From: Candidatus Saccharimonadota bacterium
GTDB lineage: Bacteria > Patescibacteriota > Saccharimonadia > Saccharimonadales > Saccharimonadaceae
Direction: 5' to 3'
DNA length: 64,000 nucleotides
Assembly (NCBI GenBank): GCA_017514975.1
Contig: JAFWIF010000035.1
Coordinates: 160,797 to 224,796, forward strand
The position numbers were made by a program, and so were the translations under genes. The notes below the pieces were generated by a model. It saw only the letters and a list, made by a program, of their open reading frames with translations, had not been told where the DNA came from and ran no database searches. This document shows, piece after piece, positions 1-8,426 of this stretch (the first letter of the stretch is position 1; each line of letters starts with the position of its first letter).

Positions 1-1
1 C

Positions 2-514
2 CCCGGCCAACACGCCGACATGCGCGTTCGCGGTGGCAGCCTTTATCTTACGCAGCTTCGCGAAAAACAAAAAGTTCGCCGCATTTACGGCGTTCTCGAA
101 AAGCAATTCGCAAAGCTAATGCGCGAAGCCAATCGCGCCGAAGGGATGACTGGCGAAAATCTTCTTAATTTCCTCGAACGTCGTGCCGACAACGTCGTCT
201 ATCGCGCCGGCTTCGCTTCTACGCGCCGTGCCGCTCGTCAGCTCGTTTCGCACGGCCACTTTGAGCTCAACGGCCATCGTATCGATATTCCATCAATCCG
301 CCTCAAAGCCGGCGACAAGCTTGTCGTTCGCTCAAAGTCCCAAAAGAACACCTATTTTGCAAATCTTGCAACTATCGCCAGCAACTCACAAGCATTGTCT
401 TGGCTCAAAGCCGATACAAAGAAAATGACAATCGAAATCACCGGATCACCAAAGCGCGAAGAAGCCGAGGTGGGCATCAACGAACAATTAATCGTCGAGT
501 ATTACTCACGCTAA
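2..514 (+). CDS. rpsD: 30S ribosomal protein S4, 5' end outside the window
   Basis: S4 is a primary assembly protein of the small subunit and binds 16S rRNA. The frame is open from base 2 and reads PGQHADMRVRGG before QLREKQKVRRIYGVLEKQF, the normal interior of S4, so the first ATG at 20 is internal and the true start lies upstream. The S4 RNA-binding domain follows (ERRADNVVYRAGFASTRRAARQLVSHGHFELNG), and the protein ends in the usual VEYYSR. It is the first visible gene of a tight operon with rpoA, rplQ, rplM and rpsI. S4 is a known autogenous regulator in other bacteria; nothing here tests that. Confidence 0.97.
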   Translation, partial: PGQHADMRVRGGSLYLTQLREKQKVRRIYGVLEKQFAKLMREANRAEGMTGENLLNFLERRADNVVYRAGFASTRRAARQLVSHGHFELNGHRIDIPSIRLKAGDKLVVRSKSQKNTYFANLATIASNSQALSWLKADTKKMTIEITGSPKREEAEVGINEQLIVEYYSR

Positions 515-523
515 AGGAGAAAT

Positions 524-1447
524 ATGACAAAAGCAATTCACGAAGCAGAACTAGCAGAGATCAAAGACCTTGGTGAAAACAGTTCCAGCTTTGTTATCAA
601 GCCGCTTTATTACGGTTACGGTAACACCCTTGGCAATTCACTCCGTCGCGTGCTTCTCTCTAGTATCAAAGGTGCCGCAATTACCGCTTTCCGCATCGAC
701 GGCACTACGCATGAATTTTCCGCTATCCCAGGCATCGTCGAAGACACCGTAGACATCATGCTCAACCTGAAGAATATCCACCTCAAGTCCCACTCCGACA
801 CGCCAATCGAAATCCACCTCGAGAAAAAAGGTACCGGCGTCGTCAAGGCCGGCGACATCAAGCTCCCCGCCGAACTCGAAATCGCCAATCCACAACAAAT
901 TATCTGTACAATCGACGATCCAAAATTCACTCTAAAAATGGATATGATTGTCGACACTGGTCGCGGTTATCTCTCGATTGAGCAATCTAGCGCCGAACGC
1001 GTCCACAGCGACATGATCGCCCTAGACGCAGTCTTTACGCCAGTCTTACGCGTCCGCTACAATGCCGAAAATACCCGCGTTGGCCAAGACACCAACCTAC
1101 AACAACTCACATTAACGATTGACACCGATGGCACAATCAGCCCACGCGAAGCTTTCGAAGAAGCTGCCGCTATCCTCGTCAATCAATACAAGGCTCTTGC
1201 CGGCAAGACCGAAGTCGAGTCCGCACCAGCCCCAACTACCGACAAGTCCGAAGACGAATCCGGCCTCATGCTTCCAATCGAAGAATTAGGCCTCTCTGCA
1301 CGCACTGCCAACGCACTGCTCAATAACGAGATTCGCACCGTTCGTGACCTTGTTGTCCTATCAGAAAGCGACTTAAAAGAGCTCAAAGGCTTTGGCGCCA
1401 AAGCTCTCGACGAAGTTCGCGAAAAACTAACGGAGTTAAAAGTCTAA
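524..1447 (+). CDS. rpoA: DNA-directed RNA polymerase subunit alpha
   Basis: Scaffold subunit of RNA polymerase. The 307-residue product has the dimerising N-terminal domain (about 1-220, with YGYGNTLGNSLRRVLLSS and the VEDTVDIMLNLK segment). An acidic linker (about 225-250) follows, then the C-terminal domain that contacts UP elements and activators (LGLSARTANALLNNEIRTVRDLVVLSESDL...GFGAKALDEVREKL). Length is normal. An AAAGGAG ribosome site lies just before the ATG, and the gene follows rpsD after 9 bases. The stop codon directly abuts the rplQ start, suggesting translational coupling. Confidence 0.98.
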   Translation: MTKAIHEAELAEIKDLGENSSSFVIKPLYYGYGNTLGNSLRRVLLSSIKGAAITAFRIDGTTHEFSAIPGIVEDTVDIMLNLKNIHLKSHSDTPIEIHLEKKGTGVVKAGDIKLPAELEIANPQQIICTIDDPKFTLKMDMIVDTGRGYLSIEQSSAERVHSDMIALDAVFTPVLRVRYNAENTRVGQDTNLQQLTLTIDTDGTISPREAFEEAAAILVNQYKALAGKTEVESAPAPTTDKSEDESGLMLPIEELGLSARTANALLNNEIRTVRDLVVLSESDLKELKGFGAKALDEVREKLTELKV

Positions 1448-1882
1448 ATGCATCGTCATGGTTATAAAGGGCGCAAGTTCGGTCGCGAAACCGACCAACG
1501 CACTGCATTAACACGCGGTCTGATGCGCTCCTTGTTCAAATATCAATCAATCACTACTACTCTCGCCAAGGCTAAAGAGATTCGACGCCCAGCCGAAAAG
1601 CTTATCACGCTCGCAAAACGCGGCGACCTCGCTGCGCGCCGTCTCATCATCGCACGCCTCGACGATCGCGATACCGCCAACTTTCTCGTTGACACTATCG
1701 CGCCCCAAATTAAACGCAATAGCGGATTCTTCCGTATCGAACACGCCGGCTTCCGCCGCGGCGACAACTCAGAAATGGGCATAATTTCTTTCGTCGACAA
1801 ACTTTCGACCGAAATTGCACCCACCACAACCAAAGCGTCCGCTCAAAAACCAAGCAAAAATGCGACTAAGGAGGAAAAATAA
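1448..1882 (+). CDS. rplQ: 50S ribosomal protein L17
   Basis: Large-subunit protein L17. It begins MHRHGYKGRKFGRETDQRTALTRGLMRSLFKYQSITTTLAKAKEIRRPAEKLITLAKRGD in pieces that match the L17 signature, with the usual R-rich core (about 1-115). A short lysine- and alanine-rich tail (about 115-144) is a modest extension. The start codon directly follows the rpoA stop with no gap, and the rplM start directly follows its own stop. A GGAGG-type site for rplM lies inside the last codons of rplQ (near 1870). Confidence 0.97.
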   Translation: MHRHGYKGRKFGRETDQRTALTRGLMRSLFKYQSITTTLAKAKEIRRPAEKLITLAKRGDLAARRLIIARLDDRDTANFLVDTIAPQIKRNSGFFRIEHAGFRRGDNSEMGIISFVDKLSTEIAPTTTKASAQKPSKNATKEEK

Positions 1883-2308
1883 ATGAAGACCTTTAGTCAG
1901 AAATCATCCGAAGTCTCGCGCGACTGGTGGATTGTCGACGCCTCATCTATGCCGCTCGGCAAACTCGCCGTCGTCATCGCCGACAAGATTATCGGCAAAT
2001 CAAAAGTTAGCTTCACGCCCCATACCGACAATGGCGACCACGTCGTTGTTATCAACGCCGCCAAAATTCAAGCTTCCGGCAACAAGCTAACCGACAAACA
2101 TTATTACAGCCACTCCGGTTTTCCAGGCGGCCTCAAGGATCTCACTTTGAAAGAATTGATTGAAAAGGATCCAACTTTCGTCGTCAAACACGCTGTTGCT
2201 GGAATGATCCCCAAGAACAAATTACACGCTCCGCGTATGGCTCGCCTTCGCGTCTTTCCTGGCGCCGAACACGCTCATACCGCTCAAACGCCAAAGGAGA
2301 TTAAATAA
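1883..2308 (+). CDS. rplM: 50S ribosomal protein L13
   Basis: Early-assembly large-subunit protein. DWWIVDASSMPLGKLAVVIA at the N-terminus and the GDHVVVINAAKI and HYYSHSGFPGG segments are diagnostic of L13. The 141-residue length is normal. The last base of its TAA is the first base of the rpsI start codon, so the two are coupled, as in the conserved rplM-rpsI pair of most bacteria. Confidence 0.97.
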   Translation: MKTFSQKSSEVSRDWWIVDASSMPLGKLAVVIADKIIGKSKVSFTPHTDNGDHVVVINAAKIQASGNKLTDKHYYSHSGFPGGLKDLTLKELIEKDPTFVVKHAVAGMIPKNKLHAPRMARLRVFPGAEHAHTAQTPKEIK

Positions 2309-2712
2309 TGCCAACCAAATCCGATAAGTACACTTACGGCGGCGGTAGTCGCAAAGCTGCTACTGCAACTGCGCGCCTCTACAAAGGCAAAGGTGAAATC
2401 ACTATCAACGAACAGCCTGCGCTCGACTATCTCTGCAACAATAAAACCCTCATGGCCGAGATCACCGATCCGCTCGCTATCGTCCAAAAGCAAAAAGAAT
2501 TTGACGTCACTATTCACGTCAAAGGCGGTGGCTCTGCTGGACAAGTCGACGCTATTAAGCTTGCCATCTCGCGCGCGCTTGTCGCCGAATTTCCAGAATT
2601 TCGCCCCGTTCTCAAGAAAGCCGGCCTGATGAAACGTGATCCGCGCGAAAAAGAGCGCAAACACTACGGTCTTCGCAGCGCTCGTCGTCGCGAACAGTTC
2701 AGCAAACGCTAA
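2308..2712 (+). CDS. rpsI: 30S ribosomal protein S9
   Basis: Small-subunit protein whose C-terminal tail reaches the P-site tRNA. The product shows YGGGSRKAATATARLYKGKGEITINEQPALDY at the start (read in two overlapping pieces) and VKGGGSAGQVDAIKLAISRAL in the middle. It ends in a basic tail finishing SKR, as functional S9 does. It is the last gene of the operon; a strong intrinsic terminator follows about 50 bases downstream. Confidence 0.97.
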   Translation: MPTKSDKYTYGGGSRKAATATARLYKGKGEITINEQPALDYLCNNKTLMAEITDPLAIVQKQKEFDVTIHVKGGGSAGQVDAIKLAISRALVAEFPEFRPVLKKAGLMKRDPREKERKHYGLRSARRREQFSKR

Positions 2713-2760
2713 ACTATATCGACTATTTTACGCGCACAACAAAATTCAAATGCGCTCCCA

Positions 2761-2800
2761 AAAACTGAACCGCCCGCCGAAATCGCGGTTCAGTTTTTTT
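2761..2800 (+). terminator. Intrinsic terminator of the rpsD-rpsI operon
   Basis: An 11-bp perfect stem, AACTGAACCGC (2763-2773) against GCGGTTCAGTT (2785-2795), is followed by a run of T. It closes the ribosomal protein operon. Confidence 0.93.
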
Positions 2801-2838
2801 ATCTAATATCAGCCAATTACCGCGAAACCCTAAAATAC

Positions 2839-2867
2839 TTGACAAAACCCAACTTATTTGCTATAAT
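2839..2867 (+). promoter_or_regulatory. Consensus sigma-70-type promoter
   Basis: TTGACA (2839-2844), a 17-bp spacer and TATAAT (2862-2867) match the consensus exactly. It drives the unknown gene at 2946. Confidence 0.9.
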
Positions 2868-2875
2868 ATAAGTAT

Positions 2876-2940
2876 GGCGTCTTTATCGCCTTGCAACTAT
2901 CAATAAAGCCCTATGGCTTTATTTGCACCTTAAAGGAGGT
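2876..2940 (+). promoter_or_regulatory. Structured 5' leader with TGCACCTTAA-SD motif (copy 1)
   Basis: Between promoter and gene lies a 9-bp hairpin, AATAAAGCC (2902-2910) with GGCTTTATT (2915-2923) closed by CTAT. TGCACCTTAA and the ribosome site AAAGGAGGT follow immediately. A smaller GGCG/CGCC hairpin precedes it. The same hairpin plus TGCAC(C/A)TTAA plus SD order recurs before the genes at 5959, 8749 and 10064. The CACCTT element can pair with the SD, so it may limit ribosome access; that is inference. Confidence 0.6.
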
Positions 2941-2945
2941 TTCGT

Positions 2946-3587
2946 ATGGGCAACACAAAAACCGTAACATATAAACAGCTTCAGACAATCGTCGAAGGGC
3001 CGTCACGGGATCGCATTTACGACGCTTGCAAGTACGCATTCGATCTCGGCACCGAAATGCGCGCCACTTTCAAGTCCGACCGCAACGAAAATCTCGTGAT
3101 TACAATCGTAGGGATAGAGCACGAGGACGGAAGCGGAAATTCCTTTAATATAAAAGGGCATCTTCGGCGTCCTCGACACAGCTACCCTTGCCGTCTCTAT
3201 TACAACGCGAAGAGGCGTAGCGGCTCAATTAACATCGACGCCGCAACGGTAACCAACGAATTTCGCACGGTCATTCACGATTCCACACAGCTATTCACGC
3301 TTGAGGATCTTGAAGAAACCGCCAACACCCTCGAAAGATTATGTTACGACTTCAGAACAGGTCGCTATGTAACCATCGATAGTGAAATTGAATGTTGCGC
3401 GAAACAGGTTAGCGAATTAGCGCATATCGCTTACGACATCGTTAAACGCTATGACGTCAACTCGCCTGTCGCCGCATGGCTAAATGAATTATGCGACGCA
3501 ACAGCGCATACCAAAAAGACATTGGAATATCCAATGTTCAAAGTAGAGCCCTTACAACATTATGTTGAGAACTTCTGCTTGAAATAA
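2946..3587 (+). CDS. Unknown protein, 213 aa
   Basis: I do not recognise a family. The 213-residue product is soluble, with no signal peptide or membrane segment, and looks mixed alpha/beta. The middle is rich in basic residues and beta-like (FNIKGHLRRPRHSYPCRLYYNAKRRSGSINID, read in two pieces). The C-terminal half is helical and holds several cysteines (ECCAKQ, NELCDA, NFCLK). The start is supported by AAAGGAGGT seven bases upstream. It is a single-gene unit with a consensus promoter, a structured leader and a terminator, so it is probably well expressed. Confidence 0.8.
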   Translation: MGNTKTVTYKQLQTIVEGPSRDRIYDACKYAFDLGTEMRATFKSDRNENLVITIVGIEHEDGSGNSFNIKGHLRRPRHSYPCRLYYNAKRRSGSINIDAATVTNEFRTVIHDSTQLFTLEDLEETANTLERLCYDFRTGRYVTIDSEIECCAKQVSELAHIAYDIVKRYDVNSPVAAWLNELCDATAHTKKTLEYPMFKVEPLQHYVENFCLK

Positions 3588-3608
3588 CTACAAAAAACAA
3601 AACCCAAG

Positions 3609-3636
3609 CCCCCGCCTCCGCGGGGGTGATTTTTTA
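3609..3636. terminator. Bidirectional intrinsic terminator
   Basis: CCCCCGC (3609-3615), loop CTCC, GCGGGGG (3620-3626). The plus strand then reads TGATTTTTT. On the minus strand the hairpin is followed by a T-rich stretch, so it can end both the gene at 2946 and the convergent GH97 gene. Confidence 0.85.
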
Positions 3637-3649
3637 GCAAATTTCGCTC

Positions 3650-5725
3650 TTAGGTCTTTTCCTTCTTCAACTTAATCGCGAACCCACCCCCAGGCGCCAT
3701 ATACAATTCAATTCTATCCCCACGCCTCACAATACGCTCCTCAATAACGTAGCCCAGTTGATGATCGCGATAATGCGCATCTTCCGAATCGCGATAAATC
3801 GTCGCCACGTAATCCATCCGCGGCTCAATAAAATCAAGATACAATTCGACTTTACGCCCCTCCTCGTTCGTCACCCCACCAACATACCACTCATCACCTT
3901 GCCATGCCTGACGCGCTACTACGAAGCTCCGCCCAATCTCCCCCAAAAGCGGCACCGTCTTCTCCCATCTCACCGGCACATCCCGAATAAAGGCGAACAG
4001 ATCTGGAAAGTTTTCAAGATAAAGCTGTGGTCGGTCTGCCGCCATCTGCATCGAAGAATAAATCGTCACATAATACGCCAATTGACGCACAATCGTCGAG
4101 GCAATACGCTTTGAAAAATTACCCACATCAAAAATGCCACTCGTATAATCCATCCCACCCGCCAATAAACGCGTAAACGGCAAGAAACACGCATGCGAAG
4201 GCACCAATGCTCCACCCTCATATTCTTGCCCGCGCGCACCTTCTCTCGTCATCAAATTCGGCCAAGTCCGCTCAATCCCCGTTCCCTTAATCGGTTCATG
4301 CACGTCAAGCATAATTTGATACTCCGCCGCCAATTCCAATGCATACTGATAATGCAATACCCCTAGCTGGGAATGATGAAATTCTCTTTGCCCATTTATC
4401 ATCATCTTCGACCCCGCATATCCCGACTTAATATACCTCACGCCTCGCTCGCGCAGAAAAGCATACGCATCTTCAATCTGCTCTTCATAGTTATCGATAA
4501 AACCAACCGTCTCGTGATGTCCAACAATCTCCACGCCATTTTCACGCGCGTAGTTCGCAACCGCACGCATATCAAAATCAGGTGTCGCTTCGGTAAATTT
4601 ATTATACCGACCATTTTCCAGCCAATCCCCCTCCCAACCGTCATTCCACCCCTCAATCAGCAGCGCTGGTATTCCTAGCTTTGCACAGGCGTCAATATAC
4701 TGCTTCGCGTGTTCTGTCGTTGCACCGTGTCGCTCCCCAGGCGCCCAAGTCCACTCGCCAACATACATCGCCCACCAAATCCCCAAAAACTTCGTCGGCG
4801 ATACCCACGAAAAGTCATCTCTCGGCGGCTCATTCAGGTTCAACAACATCCGATTTACAACCAAATCTACCGCCGAATTACCAACCATAATCACACGCCA
4901 GGGAGTAGAGAAGGGCAACTCAACATACGCACGCATCCCATCAGCCAACGGCGTAATATCCGAACGCAACGACGCGCCGTCAAGCTTCAAAGTCATCGAT
5001 CCGTAGTTATACAACGCCGCTTCATGCAAAGAAATATAGTGACCAGTTGGACATTGAATCGTTAAAGGCGTGTGTACCGACTCATGCAACTCGTGTACTC
5101 TCTTATTTGTGTAATCATATTCGTATCTATCTGGCTGATACGCAGGAATGCTCCACGATTGCCCATTCACATCTACCGTAAACTCCGTCAACTCATCTGC
5201 AACAATCATCTTGTCCATCGCATTCTGCACCGGCACCTCGTAGCGAAACGCCACACCGTCGTCAAAGACCCTAAACCGCAGAGTCAATAATCGATTTGGC
5301 TTACCAGTTTCCTCTAAATAAATCGCCGTTTCATTATAGTGATTGCGAATCACGCGCTGCTCCCCCCAATACGCCTCCCATGTCTCATCAATACTCTTCG
5401 AGTATGCTCGAATCAGCCCAAAATCATCCGTCATCGGACGATCATCTTTAACCGCGATTCCCAACTTTGAGCGCCGCACAATCACCTGTTCGTCTTTTTT
5501 CACGAAATAACAAATCTGCCCCTTATCCAACATAAACGTCGCCACTAGTCTTCCGTTCGGCGACTTAATCTCAAACACCGCTTCCCGACGCGGTTTTTTT
5601 GCAAACACAGACGAAAGCCCGCTGTTTTTGATGTTCTTTTTTACATTCAAAATCTTACCGGCGCCATTTCCGCCACCATTTTGACTATGTCCAAACCTCA
5701 ATTTTTCCAGTCCAAATAGACCCAT
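3650..5725 (-). CDS. Glycoside hydrolase family 97 (alpha-glucosidase/alpha-galactosidase type)
   Basis: GH97 enzymes cleave alpha-linked glucose or galactose. The 691-residue product has the GH97 N-terminal beta-sandwich (SPNGRLVATFMLDKGQICYF, about 53-72). A TIM-barrel follows (WWAMYVGEWTWAPGERHGATTEHAKQYID in pieces, then GIPALLIEGWNDGWEGDW), and a C-terminal beta domain. YIKSGYAG and LDVHEP resemble the inverting SusB-type arrangement (Gly, not Asp, at the nucleophile position of retaining members); that assignment is from memory. No signal peptide: the N-terminus is MGLFGLEKLRFGHSQNGGGN, so it is likely cytoplasmic. It is a single gene with its own promoter (5753-5782). Substrate unknown. 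Confidence 0.9.
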   Translation of the reverse strand: MGLFGLEKLRFGHSQNGGGNGAGKILNVKKNIKNSGLSSVFAKKPRREAVFEIKSPNGRLVATFMLDKGQICYFVKKDEQVIVRRSKLGIAVKDDRPMTDDFGLIRAYSKSIDETWEAYWGEQRVIRNHYNETAIYLEETGKPNRLLTLRFRVFDDGVAFRYEVPVQNAMDKMIVADELTEFTVDVNGQSWSIPAYQPDRYEYDYTNKRVHELHESVHTPLTIQCPTGHYISLHEAALYNYGSMTLKLDGASLRSDITPLADGMRAYVELPFSTPWRVIMVGNSAVDLVVNRMLLNLNEPPRDDFSWVSPTKFLGIWWAMYVGEWTWAPGERHGATTEHAKQYIDACAKLGIPALLIEGWNDGWEGDWLENGRYNKFTEATPDFDMRAVANYARENGVEIVGHHETVGFIDNYEEQIEDAYAFLRERGVRYIKSGYAGSKMMINGQREFHHSQLGVLHYQYALELAAEYQIMLDVHEPIKGTGIERTWPNLMTREGARGQEYEGGALVPSHACFLPFTRLLAGGMDYTSGIFDVGNFSKRIASTIVRQLAYYVTIYSSMQMAADRPQLYLENFPDLFAFIRDVPVRWEKTVPLLGEIGRSFVVARQAWQGDEWYVGGVTNEEGRKVELYLDFIEPRMDYVATIYRDSEDAHYRDHQLGYVIEERIVRRGDRIELYMAPGGGFAIKLKKEKT

Positions 5726-5752
5726 TAAACCACCCTATACTTCATGGAAAAA

Positions 5753-5782
5753 ATTATACACGCTTTTGTTTATTTTTGTCAA
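5753..5782 (-). promoter_or_regulatory. Promoter of the GH97 gene
   Basis: On the minus strand TTGACA (5782-5777) and TATAAT (5758-5753) are 18 bp apart, about 28 bases before the start codon. An AGGGTGG ribosome site precedes the ATG. Confidence 0.8.
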
Positions 5783-5848
5783 AGAAAAACCGTCAATCCA
5801 CCCCATCACCGTCTCACCTCTTAACATATTTTTCTATCATATTTGCTA

Positions 5849-5877
5849 TTGCTTTTCTATTCAAAGTATGATATAAT
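5849..5877 (+). promoter_or_regulatory. Promoter for the gene at 5959
   Basis: TTGCTT (5849-5854), 17-bp spacer, TATAAT (5872-5877). A leader of roughly 75 bases follows. Confidence 0.7.
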
Positions 5878-5883
5878 TAGTAA

Positions 5884-5954
5884 TGGTACTTATACACCAT
5901 GTTCCGTATCTAAACAATCGCCGTTTAGTATCTGCGGACGCACATTAAGGAGGT
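5884..5954 (+). promoter_or_regulatory. Structured 5' leader with GCACATTAA-SD motif (copy 2)
   Basis: CTAAAC (5910-5915) pairs with GTTTAG (5923-5928), extended by an outer CCG/CGG pairing. GCACATTAA and AGGAGGT follow, then the start codon at 5959. It matches the leader order at 2876, 8690 and 9995. Confidence 0.55.
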
Positions 5955-5958
5955 TTAT

Positions 5959-6342
5959 ATGCAGAAACCAATGAAAAATGTCTCTGAGCAGGAATATAGA
6001 GATTTGGTGCGGCTCGACAAAACCTTTTACGGCTTTATCGAAAATTTAAATAAAGCACAAATCTCACATTTTCTGCGCGACAAGAAAGAAAAGACTGCTT
6101 TAATGCAGATTGAAGAAGCCTACGTCAAGCCTAACGCACAGAGCGTACATCTGGCGCGCGCGATTAAAATCCTCGAACATGGGGACGAGCTTATCGCAGC
6201 TATCGATCAGCTGAACGCTAAGCCTGACTATGCCAACGCTTGGCGTCAGGAATGGACTGAAAGCATCAGTCTCCGCAACGCATATTCGGAATTCTTAAAA
6301 GAATTCAAGATTTGCGACAAGATTACCTTCGAAAGAAGGTAA
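5959..6342 (+). CDS. Unknown protein, 127 aa
   Basis: No family recognised. The product is predicted soluble, charged and mostly helical (EQEYRDLVRLDKTFYGFIENL; EKTALMQIEEAYVK). It has no cysteine cluster or signal peptide apart from one late Cys. AGGAGGT sits seven bases before the ATG. It is a monocistronic unit with its own promoter, a leader hairpin and a terminator at 6370, like the unknown genes at 2946 and 10064, so the three may be co-regulated even though their sequences are unrelated. Confidence 0.78.
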   Translation: MQKPMKNVSEQEYRDLVRLDKTFYGFIENLNKAQISHFLRDKKEKTALMQIEEAYVKPNAQSVHLARAIKILEHGDELIAAIDQLNAKPDYANAWRQEWTESISLRNAYSEFLKEFKICDKITFERR

Positions 6343-6369
6343 TCAGCCACTCAACCAATCAACCTCCCC

Positions 6370-6397
6370 GTCCACCAGTCCTCTGGTGGACTTTTTA
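6370..6397 (+). terminator. Intrinsic terminator
   Basis: GTCCACCAG (6370-6378), loop TCCT, CTGGTGGAC (6383-6391), then TTTTT. It ends the gene at 5959 and touches the stop codon of the convergent rlmH. Confidence 0.9.
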
Positions 6398-6823
6398 TGC
6401 ATGATGATATTTGCCGCCATTCGCAATCTCTTGCGCCCGATATATTTGCTCAATCATCACCGCACGACACAATTGATGCGGCAAGACCATTTTCGATAAA
6501 CTTAACACCGTGTCCGCTCGCCGCACAACCGTTTCCGCAAAATGCCCAAACGCTCCTCCAATTACAATCACCACTTCGCGTCCATCCATAAACGCACCGT
6601 CCAGCTTCTCTGCAAACTCCTCAGAAGACAAAGCCGCCCCATGCTCATCGAGCAGAATCATCAACGCGCTTTTTGGCAACTGTGCAACCTTTTCCGCTAT
6701 TTTCTCCTCATCTACAAACAGCCATTCAGTCGCATAAGGTTTGCGCAATCTTTTTTCATATTCCTCAACCGCCTCGGCCAACCATCGTTGGTGTTTTTTA
6801 CCACCCGCAATTATCCTAATCAC
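6395..6823 (-). CDS. rlmH: 23S rRNA (pseudouridine1915-N3)-methyltransferase RlmH
   Basis: SPOUT-class enzyme that methylates pseudouridine 1915 in helix 69 of 23S rRNA. The 142-residue product has the family pattern: ALMILLDEHGAALSSEEFAEKL, VVIVIGGAFGHFAETVVRRA and the C-terminal knot LSLSKMVLPHQLCRAVMIEQIYRAQEIANGGKYHH (read in pieces), which binds SAM. It differs from most homologues in GGAFGH rather than GGADG. The start has GAGGTG upstream and a minus-strand TATAAT at 6855-6850, so it is transcribed divergently from rplJ. Confidence 0.95.
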   Translation of the reverse strand: MIRIIAGGKKHQRWLAEAVEEYEKRLRKPYATEWLFVDEEKIAEKVAQLPKSALMILLDEHGAALSSEEFAEKLDGAFMDGREVVIVIGGAFGHFAETVVRRADTVLSLSKMVLPHQLCRAVMIEQIYRAQEIANGGKYHHA

Positions 6824-6842
6824 CCTGTATCACCTCAATTAT

Positions 6843-6871
6843 TTGCTTTATTATAACCTTTTTGCTATAAT
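6843..6871 (+). promoter_or_regulatory. Promoter of the rplJ-rplL operon
   Basis: TTGCTT (6843-6848), 17-bp spacer, TATAAT (6866-6871) with an extended TGC in front. It overlaps, back to back, the rlmH promoter (minus-strand TATAAT 6855-6850). Confidence 0.82.
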
Positions 6872-6878
6872 ACTTCCA

Positions 6879-7213
6879 GTTACCAAAGACAGCGACGGCT
6901 TCATTTCTCACATTTAGAGCGTAGGCAATGCCTAAGCCTCAAAAAAACAGAGAATACCAAGCTTAATCATGTCGCCGAGGACAACCTTCTTTGAAGAACC
7001 TGTTGGTGACGTTGTCTTGAAAACGCACAAGCTATTAAACACTCCTTGCTACTTTTAAGGATTGTTGTCCATGCTTACCGCCGCTTCAAGATATTAACAT
7101 TTTGGCTACTTGTATCAGGATACTGCTCAGTTTAATTCGCTTATAGCCAAGCTATAAGCTGTTAACTAAACGATATCTTAAAAACTATCAAACCAAACGG
7201 AGATTTCTAGTCT
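6879..7213 (+). ncRNA. Long L10-type ribosomal leader upstream of rplJ
   Basis: About 335 bases separate the promoter from rplJ and contain no gene. Several paired segments are visible, for example GTCGCC and GGTGAC around 6971-7014, and TTATAGCC against GCTATAA near 7140-7160. L10 leaders that bind the L10(L12)4 complex and repress the operon are known from many bacteria. Position and length fit, but I did not fold it. Confidence 0.6.
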
Positions 7214-7738
7214 ATGGCTATTAGCAAAGATAAGAAAGAACAGTTGGTTGCTGATTTAACGACCTTGCTCTCCGACGCAAAGATGACCGTATTTGCAAAA
7301 TATCAAGGCCTTTCGGTCGCCGATATGCAAGAATTACGCAAACTTGCTCGCGAAAACAACGTCCAAATCAAAGTCGTCAAAAACCGTCTCGTACGCGTCG
7401 CAATGAACGAGATCGCCGTCTACAAAGACACCGACGCTTCTGCGCTCGAAGGACAGCTGCTTTACGCAGTCAGTTCCGAAGACGAAGTTGCGCCCGCACA
7501 GATTCTCGCCAAATTCGCCAAAACTCATAGCGCACTCGAGCTTAAAGGTGCTTTTAGCGGAGAAGGGAAGACGCTTTCAGAAACTGAAGTCGTCGAACTC
7601 TCAAAACTCCCAAGCCGCGAACAGCTTATCGGTCAAGTCGTCGATATGCTTCTCAGCCCGGTCAACGACGTTACGAATGGTCTTTCCGGCAATCTTCACG
7701 CCCTCCTCGATGGCGTCGCCGAGAAAGCCAGCAACTAA
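7214..7738 (+). CDS. rplJ: 50S ribosomal protein L10
   Basis: L10 anchors the L7/L12 stalk on 23S rRNA. The 174-residue product starts MAISKDKKEQLVADLTTLLS and has the L10 core FAKYQGLSVADMQELRKLAR...VKVVKNRLVRVAM-like segment. A C-terminal helix then ends in LLDGVAEKASN, where L12 dimers bind. ACGGAG lies upstream of the ATG. It is the first gene of a two-gene operon with rplL, 77 bases downstream. Confidence 0.96.
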   Translation: MAISKDKKEQLVADLTTLLSDAKMTVFAKYQGLSVADMQELRKLARENNVQIKVVKNRLVRVAMNEIAVYKDTDASALEGQLLYAVSSEDEVAPAQILAKFAKTHSALELKGAFSGEGKTLSETEVVELSKLPSREQLIGQVVDMLLSPVNDVTNGLSGNLHALLDGVAEKASN

Positions 7739-7815
7739 TCTACTATCAACTACGCCTCGCATCGTATACAATATGCGAATCAATTATTTATTAAAATTTA
7801 AATAAAGGAGTCACT

Positions 7816-8196
7816 ATGGCTACTGATGTTAAAAAAATTGCTGAGGAATTGGTCAAACTTACCGTCCTCGAAGTCAACGAACTTAAAAATGTCCTCAAGG
7901 ACGAATACGGTATCGAGCCAGCTGCCGCCGTTGCTGCTGTTGCTGCCGCTCCTGCCGATGGTGCTGCTGCCGCCGCAGAAGAGAAGAGCGAATACACCGT
8001 CGTCTTGAAAGACGCCGGCGCACAGAAGATCGCCGTTATTAAAGCCGTCAAAGAGGCAACCGGCCTCGGTCTCGGCGAAGCCAAAGCAATCGTCGACGGC
8101 GCTCCCGCCAACGTCAAGGAAAAGGTCGCCAAAGACGAAGCCGAAGCTCTCAAGAAATCTCTCGAAGAAGCTGGCGCAACCGTCGAACTCGCCTAG
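7816..8196 (+). CDS. rplL: 50S ribosomal protein L7/L12
   Basis: Stalk protein that recruits translation GTPases. The N-terminal dimerisation helix pair (about 1-35), an Ala-rich hinge ([20 protein letters not shown], about 37-56) and the conserved C-terminal domain ([36 protein letters not shown], about 57-126) are all present. Its own ribosome site AAAGGAG is at 7804-7810, fitting the need for excess L12. A terminator follows at 8257. Confidence 0.97.
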   Translation: MATDVKKIAEELVKLTVLEVNELKNVLKDEYGIEPAAAVAAVAAAPADGAAAAAEEKSEYTVVLKDAGAQKIAVIKAVKEATGLGLGEAKAIVDGAPANVKEKVAKDEAEALKKSLEEAGATVELA

Positions 8197-8256
8197 TCGA
8201 AAACGACCTCGTCTTGCCTCCCAAAGAGCCAAGACCCCAAAAAGTAGCCAAAATCC

Positions 8257-8288
8257 AAAAACACCTCCCTGGGGGAGGTGTTTTTTTG
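8257..8288 (+). terminator. Intrinsic terminator of rplJ-rplL
   Basis: A long stem AAAACACCTCC / GGGAGGTGTTTTT with a short loop, followed by a T run (8281-8287). Confidence 0.92.
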
Positions 8289-8426
8289 TGCATCAAAACT
8301 TGCCGACAGCGATAAACTTAATACTCATGCTTTGGAGGATTCTGACTCGGCATTATACTAAAATAGACGGCGAATTTTTCGACCTACCGCGTTCGAAAAT
8401 CATAATAAACAAAGGGAGGTAAAACC

